Shown: positions 24,588-35,002 of the stretch, piece by piece
How positions within the stretch are numbered: position 1 is the stretch's first letter
Layout of the letters: each line of letters begins with the position of its first letter
NCBI RefSeq assembly: GCF_000292525.1
Contig: NZ_AEYF01000012.1
Location: 1 to 64,000 of the forward strand
DNA from: Rhizobium sp. CCGE 510
GTDB lineage: Bacteria; Pseudomonadota; Alphaproteobacteria; Rhizobiales; Rhizobiaceae
Direction: 5' to 3'
Length of the DNA stretch: 64,000 bases
Program-made: the position numbers and the translations under genes
The notes under the pieces: generated by a model
The model's input: the letters and a program-made list of their open reading frames with translations, nothing else
Told to the model about the DNA's origin: nothing
Databases searched by the model: none

Positions 24588-27197
24588 TCAGATCGGGCTG
24601 ATCAGCCCGACCGGCTGGCTGCCGAGCAGGGCGGCGACCGAAATGCTGCCGCCGGGTTCGATCGTCTTTCCAGTCACCAGATCGGCCTTCAGTCCGTGAA
24701 GAGGGGAGGGGATGGCGATCGCGGTATCCTCCCAAAATTCCGGGCCGGCAAACAGCACGCCCGGATCGAGCCAGCCGAACATCAGCCGCGGTGCGGCGAC
24801 GATCGCGAAATCGCTGGCATGCACCCGGGCAAAAGCCAGCACATGATCGCGCCGGCTGCCCGTCACCTTCAGCGGCAGATAGTCGCCTCTTATAAAGAGG
24901 TCCGAGTGCCGCTGGCGAAGCTGCAGGCCGATCCCGACGATGCGCTGCTTCAACGCCGCCGCCTGAAGCTTGGCGATCGGTCCGGCCTCAGCCTGCCAGG
25001 CGGTCAGTCGTGCATGATCGACCAGGCGTCGGTTGTCGGGATCGACAAGACTGAAATCGAAGCCCTCCGTGCCCTGGTAGATGTCGGGAATGCCTGGCGC
25101 CGTCAGCTTGAGGAGCGTCTGCGACAGGCTGTTGAGGTAACCGGCTGCGATAAAGGGCTGCAGCACCCTTTGAAAATCCTCGAGGAAGGCGTCATTCTCG
25201 GGTGAAACCAGCGCCGCCGCAAAGGCCGTGACCGCATCTTCGTAAGCGGCATCCTGTTCCACCCAATCGGTATGGAGTTTCGCCTCGCGCACCGCCTTGA
25301 CCGCGTAATCGGTGAAGCGCTCGCGAAGCTCTTCCGTCTGTCCTCTGTCGAAATCTTCCGGCCAGATGCCGGCCAGCGCCTGATAGAGCATCCATTCGAT
25401 ATTCGGCTCGGGTGCCGCGCCATCCGGCAAATCCTTCAACCACGGCCGGTTCATTTCACGCCAGCGCTCCACCGCCTGCACGAACACATCGGCGCCCTCG
25501 CTTAAGGCATAGAGCCTGGCGCGGGCATCCTCGCCGCGTTTGGTGTCGTGGGTGGCGGTTGCCGACAACCCGTGCGGCTGCAGCCGCGCCCGCTCGGCCA
25601 TGCGACGGTGAAATCCCTCCGGACCGTCGGGTGCCTTACCGGGTTCGCCGCCGACCTCGTTTGCGGCAAGCAGCCTGTTATAGCGGTAGAACAGCGTATC
25701 CTCCGTCGCCTTCGCCATGACCGGCCCGCTCAATTGCTGGAAGCGGATGCGGAATTCGTGGGCGGCATCACCCTCGACCTTGCCTTCGAGAAGCTTGAGC
25801 ACATGATCGAGGGCGCGCCGATCACCGAGCTTTACCATGGCTTGTGACGCGGTCGCGGCAAGGACGGCGGAATCCTGCCAGGTGAGCGGACCGCCGTCGC
25901 CATAGGTGCGATAAACGGGAAAGGCGATCAGCAGCTCGGTAAGCGCCGTGGCGATCTCGTCGCTGTTTATCTCGGGAAAGATGCCTGCGGCGATCGACAC
26001 CAGCCGGCCGGTCTCGCCGGCGAAATTGCGCTCCACCATCAGGCGCTTGGCGAGCCGCCGGCCTGCCTCGAGATCACCCACCTCGCCTGCGACGCTGCGA
26101 TAGGCATCGTCCAATCTGCGCAGGCCGCCGCCGTCGACGAACAGTTCGCTCAGCGCCGCGATGAATTCATAGCCGGTGGTGCCCGCGACCGGCCAGCTGT
26201 CCGGCAGGACCTCGGCGAGGCCGAGGATCTTTTCCACGACGATATAGGTATCCGGTCCGACGGCCTCCCGCAGCCGCTTGAGATAGGCTTTGGGTTCGGC
26301 TAGGCCGTCGACATGGTCGATGCGCAGGCCCTGCACCTGGCCGTGGCGAACCAGCTCGATCGTCAGCCGGTGCAGGTCCTCGAACACCGGGGGATTTTCG
26401 ACGCGGGTGCCGACCAGTCCGGTCACCTCGAAAAAGCGGCGGTAGCTCAGATGCCGCGCCGCTTCCTTCCAATGGGTGAGCCGCCAATGCTGCTCGTCAT
26501 GCAGCCTTTTGAGAAAATCGCGATCGGACGAGACCTCCTCAAGCTTTTGCCGGAGGACTGCGCGATCGCCGCCTTCGAAGAGGATGTCGTGCATGGCGCG
26601 GTTGAAGTTCTCGCCGGAGGTGACGGCCGCCGCCTCCGCCATTCTCGTTGCCACCGGATCGTCGAGCCGATTTGCGATCGTGCCGTAACAGCTGGGGTTC
26701 AGCGGCAACAGCGTCTCGAAGTAACCGAAGGCGAAGTTGCCATGCGTTTCGTCGAGGGTAACGCGCAGCTCGTCACCAGCGAGCGCCCGCTCGAAGTCCT
26801 GGCCGAGCTGCGGCAGGGTCAGCGGCTCGCTCCAGTCGACGTCGAAGTGGCCGGCATAGACGCTCTGTCGGCCAAATCCCAGCACGTCGCGCCACCAGCC
26901 GTTTTCCGGCGAAGCGGCCATGTGGTTCGGGACGATGTCGAGGATCAGCCCCATGCCCGCCGCGGCGAGGCTTTCCGTCAGGCGGTCAAATCCCGCGCGC
27001 CCGCCGAGCGCCGGGTCGATCTCGTTGGCGTCGGTGACGTCATAACCGTGGGTGGAGCCGCTGGCGGCGGTAAAGATCGGCGAGGCGTAGAGATGGCTGA
27101 TGCCGAGCTTCTTAAGGTAGGGGACGAGGTCGCAAGCGCGATCGAAGGTCATGCCGTTGCGGAATTGTATCCGGTAGGTCGCTGTCGGGAGTGTCAT
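24588..27197 (-). CDS. treY: Malto-oligosyltrehalose synthase TreY
   Basis: An 869-residue GH13-family enzyme that isomerises the reducing end of maltodextrins to a trehalosyl unit. Visible: PTATYRIQFRNGMTFDRA at the start, LYASPIFTAASGSTHGYDVTD near residue 40, LDIVPNHMA near 85, LRIDHVDGLAEP near 285 and GIPDIYQGTEG near 700, all typical of TreY. ATG 27197 gives the usual start. Trehalose release needs TreZ, which is not in the window. The gene is 58 bases downstream of pbpC on the same strand. Trehalose is an osmoprotectant in rhizobia. Confidence 0.92.
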   Translation of the reverse strand: MTLPTATYRIQFRNGMTFDRACDLVPYLKKLGISHLYASPIFTAASGSTHGYDVTDANEIDPALGGRAGFDRLTESLAAAGMGLILDIVPNHMAASPENGWWRDVLGFGRQSVYAGHFDVDWSEPLTLPQLGQDFERALAGDELRVTLDETHGNFAFGYFETLLPLNPSCYGTIANRLDDPVATRMAEAAAVTSGENFNRAMHDILFEGGDRAVLRQKLEEVSSDRDFLKRLHDEQHWRLTHWKEAARHLSYRRFFEVTGLVGTRVENPPVFEDLHRLTIELVRHGQVQGLRIDHVDGLAEPKAYLKRLREAVGPDTYIVVEKILGLAEVLPDSWPVAGTTGYEFIAALSELFVDGGGLRRLDDAYRSVAGEVGDLEAGRRLAKRLMVERNFAGETGRLVSIAAGIFPEINSDEIATALTELLIAFPVYRTYGDGGPLTWQDSAVLAATASQAMVKLGDRRALDHVLKLLEGKVEGDAAHEFRIRFQQLSGPVMAKATEDTLFYRYNRLLAANEVGGEPGKAPDGPEGFHRRMAERARLQPHGLSATATHDTKRGEDARARLYALSEGADVFVQAVERWREMNRPWLKDLPDGAAPEPNIEWMLYQALAGIWPEDFDRGQTEELRERFTDYAVKAVREAKLHTDWVEQDAAYEDAVTAFAAALVSPENDAFLEDFQRVLQPFIAAGYLNSLSQTLLKLTAPGIPDIYQGTEGFDFSLVDPDNRRLVDHARLTAWQAEAGPIAKLQAAALKQRIVGIGLQLRQRHSDLFIRGDYLPLKVTGSRRDHVLAFARVHASDFAIVAAPRLMFGWLDPGVLFAGPEFWEDTAIAIPSPLHGLKADLVTGKTIEPGGSISVAALLGSQPVGLISPI

Positions 27198-27255
27198 GAG
27201 GCCGCTGACGTTGGAAAGAGATCGTTCCCAACGGTTGTGGCCGGCCTTTGTTCCC

Positions 27256-29337
27256 TCAGTCGATGAAAACGCCCACACTTGCGGCGCGTCCGGCCGAGTC
27301 GATGACGGTCAGTTTCGAGTAACCGCCGCCATCGGGCAGCCATTGCTGGGTGCGCCGGCGGGAGAGGTCGGGCAGTGGGGTGCCATTGGCAAGCCAGCGG
27401 AAGGGCGCGCGGCCGCCCTGCAGCTTCAGCATCAGCGGCGACAAGTCGCCTGCGCCGGCGCCGAGATCGATATGGGCGCCCTCGGGCGGATAGACGATCT
27501 GAGGCGCGGCCTCGCGGCCGGAGGCGACGAGCAGGCCGTTGGCATTAAGGGCGAAACGCCGCTGGCTGATCGGCAGCTCGGATTGGGCGATGCGCACGGC
27601 GCCGGCCGGCGGGCGGGGCAAGGGCGTCGTCGCGATACCGGACTTGGCGAAACCCTCAAACAGGATGGGTGCTGCGGTGCCATAGCCGGTCAGTCCCGGC
27701 ACGGCGCTATTGTCAGGCCGTCCGACCCAGACGCCGAGCACATAACGCCCATCATAGCCGATCGACCAGGCGTCGCGATAACCGTAGCTGGTGCCGGTCT
27801 TGTAGGCGATGCCGCGTTGCGGCGCGCCGGCGGGGGGGATGACGCCGGAGAGAATATCGGCGACGTTCCAGACCGCGACCGGCTCCAAAAGCGGTTCGCC
27901 GTCGAGCTTGCCCGGTTCGCCGGTGATGCCGTCGCCGAGCCTTGCCGGCTGGCCGCGATTGGCAAGCGCGGTATAGAGCTGCACCAGATCCTTCAGCGTG
28001 ATGCCGATGCCGCCAAGACCGATCGCCAGTCCGGGTGTTTCGTTCGGCGGCAGGACCGGGCGCACCTCGGCGCGGCGGAAGCGGACCAGCAGCCGCGACG
28101 GCCCGACGGCGTCGAGCAGCTTGACCGCCGGCACATTCAAGGAGAGTTGCAAGGCCTCGCGCACGGTGACGTCGCCCTGATAGCTCATGTCGAAATTGCG
28201 TGGCCGGTAGCCGAAGAAATCAGCCGGCCGGTCCTCGATGATCGTTTCCTGGGAGACGAGGCCCTGCTCGAAGGCAAGGCCGTAGATGAAGGGCTTCAGT
28301 GTCGAGCCCGGCGAGCGGTTGACGCGCGTCATGTCGATCCAGCCCGAGCGGCTGGCGTCGAAATAATCGGCCGAGCCGACCTCTCCGACGATCGCGCCCG
28401 TTTGCGCATCCGCCATCACCATGGCGAGCGAAAGCTTTGGCCCGAGCTTCATCGCCGCTGCCCGGGCGACCGATTCCAATCCCTGCTGCACCTGCTTCTT
28501 CAGCGTCGTCTGGTGCTTGAGGACATCAGGCTCCTTGCGAAGTGCGGCTTCAGCGACATGGGCGGCGAGCGCCGGCAATTGCATGCGCCGCGGCGGAATA
28601 ACGACACCTTCTGCTCGTTCCGCCTCGCCGTCGCCGACGGCTTCGGCCACGGCGACGCGCTCAAGCACGCGCTTGCGCGCCTCTTGCGCCGCTTTCAGGT
28701 TGCGGTCCGGCCGACGCCGTTCGGGCAATTGCGGCAGGGCGACGAGCAAGGCCGCCTCGGCAACTGTCAGGCGGCGGGGCTCCTTGCCGAAATAGGCAAG
28801 GCTTGCGGCGCGTACACCCTCCAGATTGCCGCCATAGGGCGCATGGGTGAGATAAAGATCGAGGATCTGCTCTTTCGACAGCCGCCGCTCGATCTGCACG
28901 GCACGGGCGAGCTGCAGCAGTTTTGCCGAAAGCGAGCGTCCCGCCCGCGGCTCGATCAGCCGCGCCACCTGCATCGAAAGCGTCGAGGCGCCGGAAACGA
29001 TGCGGCCGTTGCGGACGAATTGCGTGGCTGCCCGCCCGAGCGCCCAGGCGTCGATGCCATCGTGATGGTAGAAACGCTGGTCCTCATAGGCAATCAGCAT
29101 GCGCAGGAATTGCGGATCGACGTCGGCAACTCCAGTCTTCAGCCGCCAACGGCCTTCCCTCGTTGCGAAGGCGCGCAGCAACTGCCCGTCGGCATCGAGC
29201 ACCTCGGCGGAGACCACATCCGCTCTATCCAGCGGCGGCGGAAAAGCCTTGTCGGCCGCATCGAGCGCGAGGAGAGCCGCGCCGGCAAGAAGGATGCCGG
29301 CGGCGGACCCGATCGCAAACTTGTGCCACAGCCTCAT
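27256..29337 (-). CDS. pbpC: Penicillin-binding protein 1C
   Basis: A 693-residue bifunctional peptidoglycan synthase. A signal anchor (FAIGSAAGILLAGAALLAL, residues 6-24) leads to a GT51 glycosyltransferase domain (YEDQRFYHHDGID near residue 88) and a transpeptidase domain with SPGSTLKPF near 305, where Ser is the acylated residue, and KTGTSYGYRD near 500. The C-terminal 90 residues form the PBP1C-specific domain. It overlaps the alpha-2-macroglobulin gene upstream by 4 bases. The pairing of the two genes is widely conserved (yfhM-pbpC in E. coli): a protease trap at sites where the wall is repaired. Confidence 0.95.
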   Translation of the reverse strand: MRLWHKFAIGSAAGILLAGAALLALDAADKAFPPPLDRADVVSAEVLDADGQLLRAFATREGRWRLKTGVADVDPQFLRMLIAYEDQRFYHHDGIDAWALGRAATQFVRNGRIVSGASTLSMQVARLIEPRAGRSLSAKLLQLARAVQIERRLSKEQILDLYLTHAPYGGNLEGVRAASLAYFGKEPRRLTVAEAALLVALPQLPERRRPDRNLKAAQEARKRVLERVAVAEAVGDGEAERAEGVVIPPRRMQLPALAAHVAEAALRKEPDVLKHQTTLKKQVQQGLESVARAAAMKLGPKLSLAMVMADAQTGAIVGEVGSADYFDASRSGWIDMTRVNRSPGSTLKPFIYGLAFEQGLVSQETIIEDRPADFFGYRPRNFDMSYQGDVTVREALQLSLNVPAVKLLDAVGPSRLLVRFRRAEVRPVLPPNETPGLAIGLGGIGITLKDLVQLYTALANRGQPARLGDGITGEPGKLDGEPLLEPVAVWNVADILSGVIPPAGAPQRGIAYKTGTSYGYRDAWSIGYDGRYVLGVWVGRPDNSAVPGLTGYGTAAPILFEGFAKSGIATTPLPRPPAGAVRIAQSELPISQRRFALNANGLLVASGREAAPQIVYPPEGAHIDLGAGAGDLSPLMLKLQGGRAPFRWLANGTPLPDLSRRRTQQWLPDGGGYSKLTVIDSAGRAASVGVFID

Positions 29338-32300
29338 TGTTGTGCTGCCACGACCTCCATCTTGCCGGTCGCCGTGCGGGCCGAAAGCTCCGGCCGATAC
29401 ATGTCCTCGACGCTTGCGGCCGGATGGTCGTAGGTGCCGGGGGTGACGGCGCGCACGACATAGGCGACGTTGAATTCGCGCTCGTCGCCCTGAGCGCGGT
29501 TGAAGGCGGCGACGAAGCGGTCGTAGCGGAATTCGGTATGGGCAGCAGAGATCTCGCCGATCCAGTCGAAATTCGTCATCTGGGCGCTGTCGACGAGGTT
29601 CGGATTGTCGATCTCGAAGCCGGCCGGCAGAAGGTCGGTGATGACAATGCGCGACGGCCAGTCATTGCTTTCGCGCACATGGATGACGACGACGTAGCGC
29701 TCGTTCTGCTTGGCTTCACTGACATTCGCCTCCTCGCCATCGAGCGTGTAATAGCTGCGCTCGATCAGGAAGCCGTCGCCGCCGGCCGGCAGCGGCACGG
29801 TCGGGGCGGCAACGGTGGTGACGACGGCCGAAACCGCGTCGTTCGTCTGGTTGGTGAGCGTCAGCGGGTGGTCGGCGAGCGCATCGCCGGTCATCCGGGC
29901 CATATAGGCGCCGGTATGGGCGGCGCCGTTGACGTCGACCTTCAACCCGTCGTCACCGCCCTGGATGGCGCGTGCGGCAAGCAGCATCCAGGTTTCTTCC
30001 TGGGTGCTCTTGTATTTGCTGCGCTGCCATTCCTTGGCGACGGCCTTGGCGAGTTCCGGGACGACGGGCGGCACCGGCCGGCTTTCGGCGGCGAGCGCCA
30101 GGATAGCCGCACCATCGCGCAGGATGGTGCCGTAGTCGGTGCGCGACAGGTTTACACGCGAGACCATCGTCTGCTCGGACATTTGCAGCGCGTCGAGGAA
30201 GATGTTCTTCGAACGCTGGGCATCGCCATAGAGCGCCAGGGCAGCGGCGATATGCGCCTTGGCAAGCGGCGTCGGGAAGTCGTTGATCATCGTATCGGCA
30301 TAATAACGCAGATCGCTGATCGCCGCCTTCTTGTTGCGGGCAAGGACATAGATGGCATAGGCGATCTGGTCGCCCTGGCCCTTGATGTCGGTGGTGTAGG
30401 AGAGCGTGTTCTGCAGGTTTTCGAGCGCCTGCACGAAGGCCCGTTCCGGCACATCGTATTTCATTTCGCGGGCCCGCGTCAGGAAATCGGTGACGTAGGA
30501 ATCGAGCCAGACATCGCCCGAATCCGGTCCCCAGAGCCCAAAACTGCCGGCCGAGGCCTGGTAGGAGAGCACGCGGTAGATTGCATCCTGGACGCGCTTG
30601 TGCACATCGGCGTCATTTTCGATGCCCGCCTGCTTCGCCACTTCGGCGAGGTAGAGCAGCGGCAGCGCCCGGCTGGTGATCTGCTCGGCGCAGCCCAAGG
30701 GATAGCGGTCGAGCGTCATCAGCAGGGCCGGAATGTCGAAGGCGGCCGAACGGGTGACGTTGACGCTGATCGAAGCACCGGGCAGCACGCTGTCGGCAAG
30801 CAGGTTCTTGTCGACGGTAAGCTTGGCCCCGGGCTTCAGCGCCAGCACCCTGCGTTCGGTGATCGGCAGGGATGATGGGCGCACCGGCACGTCGACGGTC
30901 TGGTCGAGCGAAAGGCCGGAGGCGTCGGAGAGGTTGATCGAGACGCTGCCGGCGCCCGGCTGTTTGCCGATGAGCGAGAGCGTCAGCTCGGATTTGGCGC
31001 CGGTCTCCAGGCGGATCGTCTGCGCGGCGGAAGCTTGGTCGATGCCGACCGCGTCATTGCCGGTCAGCTGCAGCTTGTAGTCGCCGGCCGGCGCATCGGT
31101 ATTGGCGATGTCGAGGCGCAGATTGGCCTTGTCGCCGGGGGCGAGGAATTTCGGCAGGCTAGCGGTGACGACGACCGGATCGCGGATGATGACATCCTTG
31201 ACGCCGTGGCCGACACCTGATTTCGACCAGGCAACCGCCATGACGCGCGCCGTGCCGTTGAATTGGGGAATGTCGAAGGAGACATTGGCCTTGCCTTCGG
31301 CGTCGAGCTTCACCGGGCCGGAGAAGAAGGCGACGAGCTTCTGCGTCGGCGGGCTTGCCTGCAGCGCAATGGCACCGCCGTCGCCACCGGTCCTGAGTTT
31401 GCCGGTCGCACCCAGCGAGCCGTCGATCAGCCGGCCATAGAGGTCGCGGATTTCAAGGCCGAGCTGCCGCTGGCCGAAATACCAGTCTTCCGGGTTTGGC
31501 GGTTCGTAGCGCGTCAGGTTGAGAATGCCGACATCGACGGCGGCAACCGTGACATAGGCATCCTCATTGGCGCCGGCGCCGGCCACCTGCAGGCCGATGT
31601 TCAACGGTCCGCGCGGCAGCATCTTTTCCGGCGTGTCGAGCTTGACCTGCAGCGCCCGCTGCTCGGGATCGACCTTCAGCCATTTGATGCCGATCGAACG
31701 CATCGGCATATGGCTGTCCTGGGCGTCGCCGGGGCGGAAGAGCGTGGCGGTCACATAAGCGCCGGCACCCCAGTCCGCGGTGACGGGAATGTCGACCTCG
31801 CCGCCGGTCTCGCCCATCGTCGCATTCTGCACGGCAACCAGCTTTTCGGTTCCGGCCATGACCATCAACTCGCCGCCATAGCGCGAGGTGACTTTCAGCT
31901 TGGCGGTGTCGCCGATCTTGTAGCTGTCCTTGTCGAGGGCGATTTCCAGCCCGTCGGGTGTTTCGGTCGAGGTCGAGGCCACGAACCAGCCGGCGTCGAA
32001 TTCGACACTGGAGGTCGGGCCGTCGGCATCCGGGCTTTCGACTTCGAGGCGATAGCGGCCCAATTTCACCGGCACGGAGATCTTGCCGCCGTCCGTCGTC
32101 GCGTCGACGTTGCCATTGGCGATCTGCTCGGCGGTATAGACCGGCTCGTATTTCCATGCCGTTCCCTCGCGATACCATTGGTACTCGCGGTTGAGGCTAT
32201 AGAATTTCCAGCGCAGGCCCTTGGTCTCCTGCCTCTCGCCGTCGGCATTGACGCCAATCACCGTGAAGTTGGCGATGGCGTTCTCAGGCAGATCGTCGGA

Positions 32301-34802
32301 AAATTCCGGCTTGATGCCGATTGAAGCGCCCTGGTTCTTCACCGGAATGGTCAGCGAACGCTCGATGGCGCGGCCGCCCGCCTCCTGCATGCTGATATAG
32401 ACGGTGGCGTTGAGCAGCTGCGTCGTGGCCGGCAGCTCACTGACGGTGAGATCGGTCGAGGCTTGCCCGTTCTCGTCGAGTTCCGGCAGGCCGTCGATCG
32501 GCAGGCGCGAATCTTCGCTCGCCTCCTCGTCGGCGAGGCCGAAGAAGAAGCCCTTATAGGCGGCGCTCTCGCGTGTCGGCTTGACGACGACGCTGCCCTC
32601 GAGCGTCAGGCCGGCGGCCGGGGCGCCATAGAGATATTTGCCGGAAATATCAATCGTCGCCGGCATATCCGGGCCGATTTCCTTGGCCTCGGTCTTGATC
32701 TCCAGGTCGGTGCGATCCGGCACGAAATCGTCGACCAGGAAACTCTTGCTGGCGATCGCACTGCCCTTGGGATCGGTATAGATGTTCATCGTCCAGGTGC
32801 CGCGCATGGCGTTTTCCTGGGTGGGGAAATCGACGCTGTAACCGCCGAGATTGCTGGTCTGGCTGACGATCCGCCGGTCTTCGACGCCGTCGGGACGGCT
32901 GAAGATGAAGGTCAGCGGCAGGCTCTCGATGGCGTTGCCATCGGTGTCGCGGGCGAGCGCTTGCGCATGTACCGTTTCGCCGGCGCGATAGATGCCGCGT
33001 TCGGTGAAGGTCAAGACGTCGATCGCGCCGGGTGCGGCGCGGCCGGTCACGCCGCGGTCGGAGAGATCGAAGCCTGCCCGCGTCATGTCGAGGAAAACGT
33101 AGTCCGACGTGCCGTTCTTTGCGGTAATGACGGCGGGCGTCAGCGCCGCCGTGCCGCGGATCAGTCCGGCGGTGAAGGTGGCGCGGCCGTTCTCGTCGGT
33201 CGTCGCGGTGCCGAGCAGTTCATTGTTCTTGGCAAGCAGCTGCAGCTCGACGCCTGATATCGGCTTTGCCGAGGCGAGCGAACGGGTGAAGACGTTGAGC
33301 CCGTCGGTGCCGGCATAGGTGGTGATGCCGATATCGGAGACGAGGAACCATTGCGTCGCCTGCGAATCCCACTCCTGCGCCGGGCCGTTCGGGCCGGTTG
33401 CGGTCATCACGTAGATGCCGGGCTTGCGTTCGGGCAGCGCCTCATCGACCGGGAAGCTGGTGACGATGTCCTTGTTGAGTTCGTTGGCGATTTCGATGGA
33501 ACCCTGCCAGATGAGTTCGCCGTTCTGATCCTCGATGTTCTGGGCGCTGTAGCCGTCGAGCTGGGTGAGGAACTGCGAGTTGGTCAGGAGCGGCGCGATG
33601 GCGCGATCGCCGATGCGATAGAGCTTGAGGTTGGCAGAGGTCATGTTGACCGAGACGAGCGGAATGCCGCGGCGCGCCGTCGAGGGCAGCACGAAGCTGT
33701 CGCCGGTGAAACGCACCATCTGGCTGCGGTCCTTGATATAGACGTCGATGCTGACCGGGGCTTCGAGCGCCTCGTCGACGGATGACGGCAGGCCGGTGCG
33801 GAAGCCGAGTTTATAGGTTTCGCCATGCGTCAGCCCTTCGACGCAGATCTGCTTGTCCTTCGTTTCGAGCGCCTTGGGCGCAGCACCGTTCAGCGTCACG
33901 AAGGGCGTATAGTCGGTGGTCTTGATGAGCGCCTCGGAGAAAGTGACGCAGGCGCGCGGCGTGGCGCTGTCGGCGTCGACCGTGTGTTCGGTGATGCGGA
34001 AGCCCTGCGTCGACTTCAGCTGCAGGTAGGCCGCCTGCACATCCTCGGAAGCAACCAGCGCCAGGCTCGCCTTGTAGGCGTCGAGCGCCGGGCGGTAATT
34101 GGCGTTTCGGTCCAGGGCGTCGGCGAGGATGGCGAGCGCCTCGGCGCGCTTAGGTTTGGTGCGCGTCAGTTCGTAGCCGTTCAGCGCGTCGAGCACGGCC
34201 TGGCCGCTCGTACCGCTCTCGGCCGTGCCGAGCGAAGCGGCGGCGCGGGCGGTTTCGAGCCACAGATCGGCGTCGTCGGGGGTGATCGACAGCGCGCCAT
34301 GGAAGGACTTCAGCGCATCGGCCAGATTGTTGCCGGTGAGGTCGATGCGGGCATTGGCCGTCAGGCTGTCGGTGCCCTGGCCCTGCTGGTCGTCGGAAAG
34401 CGCCAGATTGTCCTTGAAGTCGCGGGCTTGCTGGATGAGGTCGTTCGTCAGGAAGGTCAGGCGCGGTGCAGCGCCGAGATCCTGCTCCTTCTGGGCTGAT
34501 GTCTCGACGATCTTGCCGGCGATGGCGCCGGGGAAGGCGTTCATCGTCTTGAAATCGGATTTCAGGAAGCACCACTTCACCTTGGGATTGTAGGTGAAGG
34601 CCTTGCAGCTCTTATCGCCGATGCAGGAGGTCTTGCACTGATCGAGCGAGACATTCTGCTCGGTGCGAAGATCGAAGCCGAAGAAATCGGCGTCCTTGAT
34701 CGTCTGGATGTCGCGCTTGGTCTCCGCAGCGGCGGCGGGAAAGCAGACGACCATGGTTGAAAACGCGATTGTCGCGAAAGCGAAAAACGAGCGCACGGAC
34801 AT
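29334..34802 (-). CDS. Bacterial alpha-2-macroglobulin with N-terminal PAN/Apple-like domain
   Basis: An 1822-residue exported protein. A signal peptide ends at FPAAAAE (about residue 27). Residues 30-100 form a cysteine-bearing PAN/Apple-like domain (DQCKTSCIGDKSCKAFTYNPKVKWC region). Then come the macroglobulin domains and the thioester CAEQ near residue 1368. The thioester traps attacking proteases in the periplasm. E. coli YfhM is shorter (about 1650 residues) and is a lipoprotein; here there is no lipobox, and the PAN domain may supply binding instead. First gene of an operon with pbpC and probably treY. Confidence 0.9.
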   Translation of the reverse strand: MSVRSFFAFATIAFSTMVVCFPAAAAETKRDIQTIKDADFFGFDLRTEQNVSLDQCKTSCIGDKSCKAFTYNPKVKWCFLKSDFKTMNAFPGAIAGKIVETSAQKEQDLGAAPRLTFLTNDLIQQARDFKDNLALSDDQQGQGTDSLTANARIDLTGNNLADALKSFHGALSITPDDADLWLETARAAASLGTAESGTSGQAVLDALNGYELTRTKPKRAEALAILADALDRNANYRPALDAYKASLALVASEDVQAAYLQLKSTQGFRITEHTVDADSATPRACVTFSEALIKTTDYTPFVTLNGAAPKALETKDKQICVEGLTHGETYKLGFRTGLPSSVDEALEAPVSIDVYIKDRSQMVRFTGDSFVLPSTARRGIPLVSVNMTSANLKLYRIGDRAIAPLLTNSQFLTQLDGYSAQNIEDQNGELIWQGSIEIANELNKDIVTSFPVDEALPERKPGIYVMTATGPNGPAQEWDSQATQWFLVSDIGITTYAGTDGLNVFTRSLASAKPISGVELQLLAKNNELLGTATTDENGRATFTAGLIRGTAALTPAVITAKNGTSDYVFLDMTRAGFDLSDRGVTGRAAPGAIDVLTFTERGIYRAGETVHAQALARDTDGNAIESLPLTFIFSRPDGVEDRRIVSQTSNLGGYSVDFPTQENAMRGTWTMNIYTDPKGSAIASKSFLVDDFVPDRTDLEIKTEAKEIGPDMPATIDISGKYLYGAPAAGLTLEGSVVVKPTRESAAYKGFFFGLADEEASEDSRLPIDGLPELDENGQASTDLTVSELPATTQLLNATVYISMQEAGGRAIERSLTIPVKNQGASIGIKPEFSDDLPENAIANFTVIGVNADGERQETKGLRWKFYSLNREYQWYREGTAWKYEPVYTAEQIANGNVDATTDGGKISVPVKLGRYRLEVESPDADGPTSSVEFDAGWFVASTSTETPDGLEIALDKDSYKIGDTAKLKVTSRYGGELMVMAGTEKLVAVQNATMGETGGEVDIPVTADWGAGAYVTATLFRPGDAQDSHMPMRSIGIKWLKVDPEQRALQVKLDTPEKMLPRGPLNIGLQVAGAGANEDAYVTVAAVDVGILNLTRYEPPNPEDWYFGQRQLGLEIRDLYGRLIDGSLGATGKLRTGGDGGAIALQASPPTQKLVAFFSGPVKLDAEGKANVSFDIPQFNGTARVMAVAWSKSGVGHGVKDVIIRDPVVVTASLPKFLAPGDKANLRLDIANTDAPAGDYKLQLTGNDAVGIDQASAAQTIRLETGAKSELTLSLIGKQPGAGSVSINLSDASGLSLDQTVDVPVRPSSLPITERRVLALKPGAKLTVDKNLLADSVLPGASISVNVTRSAAFDIPALLMTLDRYPLGCAEQITSRALPLLYLAEVAKQAGIENDADVHKRVQDAIYRVLSYQASAGSFGLWGPDSGDVWLDSYVTDFLTRAREMKYDVPERAFVQALENLQNTLSYTTDIKGQGDQIAYAIYVLARNKKAAISDLRYYADTMINDFPTPLAKAHIAAALALYGDAQRSKNIFLDALQMSEQTMVSRVNLSRTDYGTILRDGAAILALAAESRPVPPVVPELAKAVAKEWQRSKYKSTQEETWMLLAARAIQGGDDGLKVDVNGAAHTGAYMARMTGDALADHPLTLTNQTNDAVSAVVTTVAAPTVPLPAGGDGFLIERSYYTLDGEEANVSEAKQNERYVVVIHVRESNDWPSRIVITDLLPAGFEIDNPNLVDSAQMTNFDWIGEISAAHTEFRYDRFVAAFNRAQGDEREFNVAYVVRAVTPGTYDHPAASVEDMYRPELSARTATGKMEVVAAQQ

Positions 34803-35002
34803 AAAATTCCCCCCGGAAATGCTGGCTCTGACCGGCGGGCACTCTCCTCACTCCTCACAAGATTGTCAACTCAGGTTGCATGCTGTTTCATCTTCACACA
34901 GGCGCTTTCGTCTGCCTGTCACATCGGCGTGAGTGATCGGCTTGTGATTTGCGCCTTTTGCAAGGATGAGCAAGGATTTGGGCCATCGCAGGAGGTAGCG
35001 CC

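Noticed and set aside
27196..29433. Long open frame on the plus strand opposite pbpC (745 codons)
   Set aside because: It has no recognisable domain and a composition typical of the antisense of GC-rich genes. PbpC on the other strand shows complete motifs.
28923..30875. Plus-strand open frame of 650 codons spanning the pbpC/alpha-2-macroglobulin junction
   Set aside because: It spans two real genes on the other strand and shows no domain.
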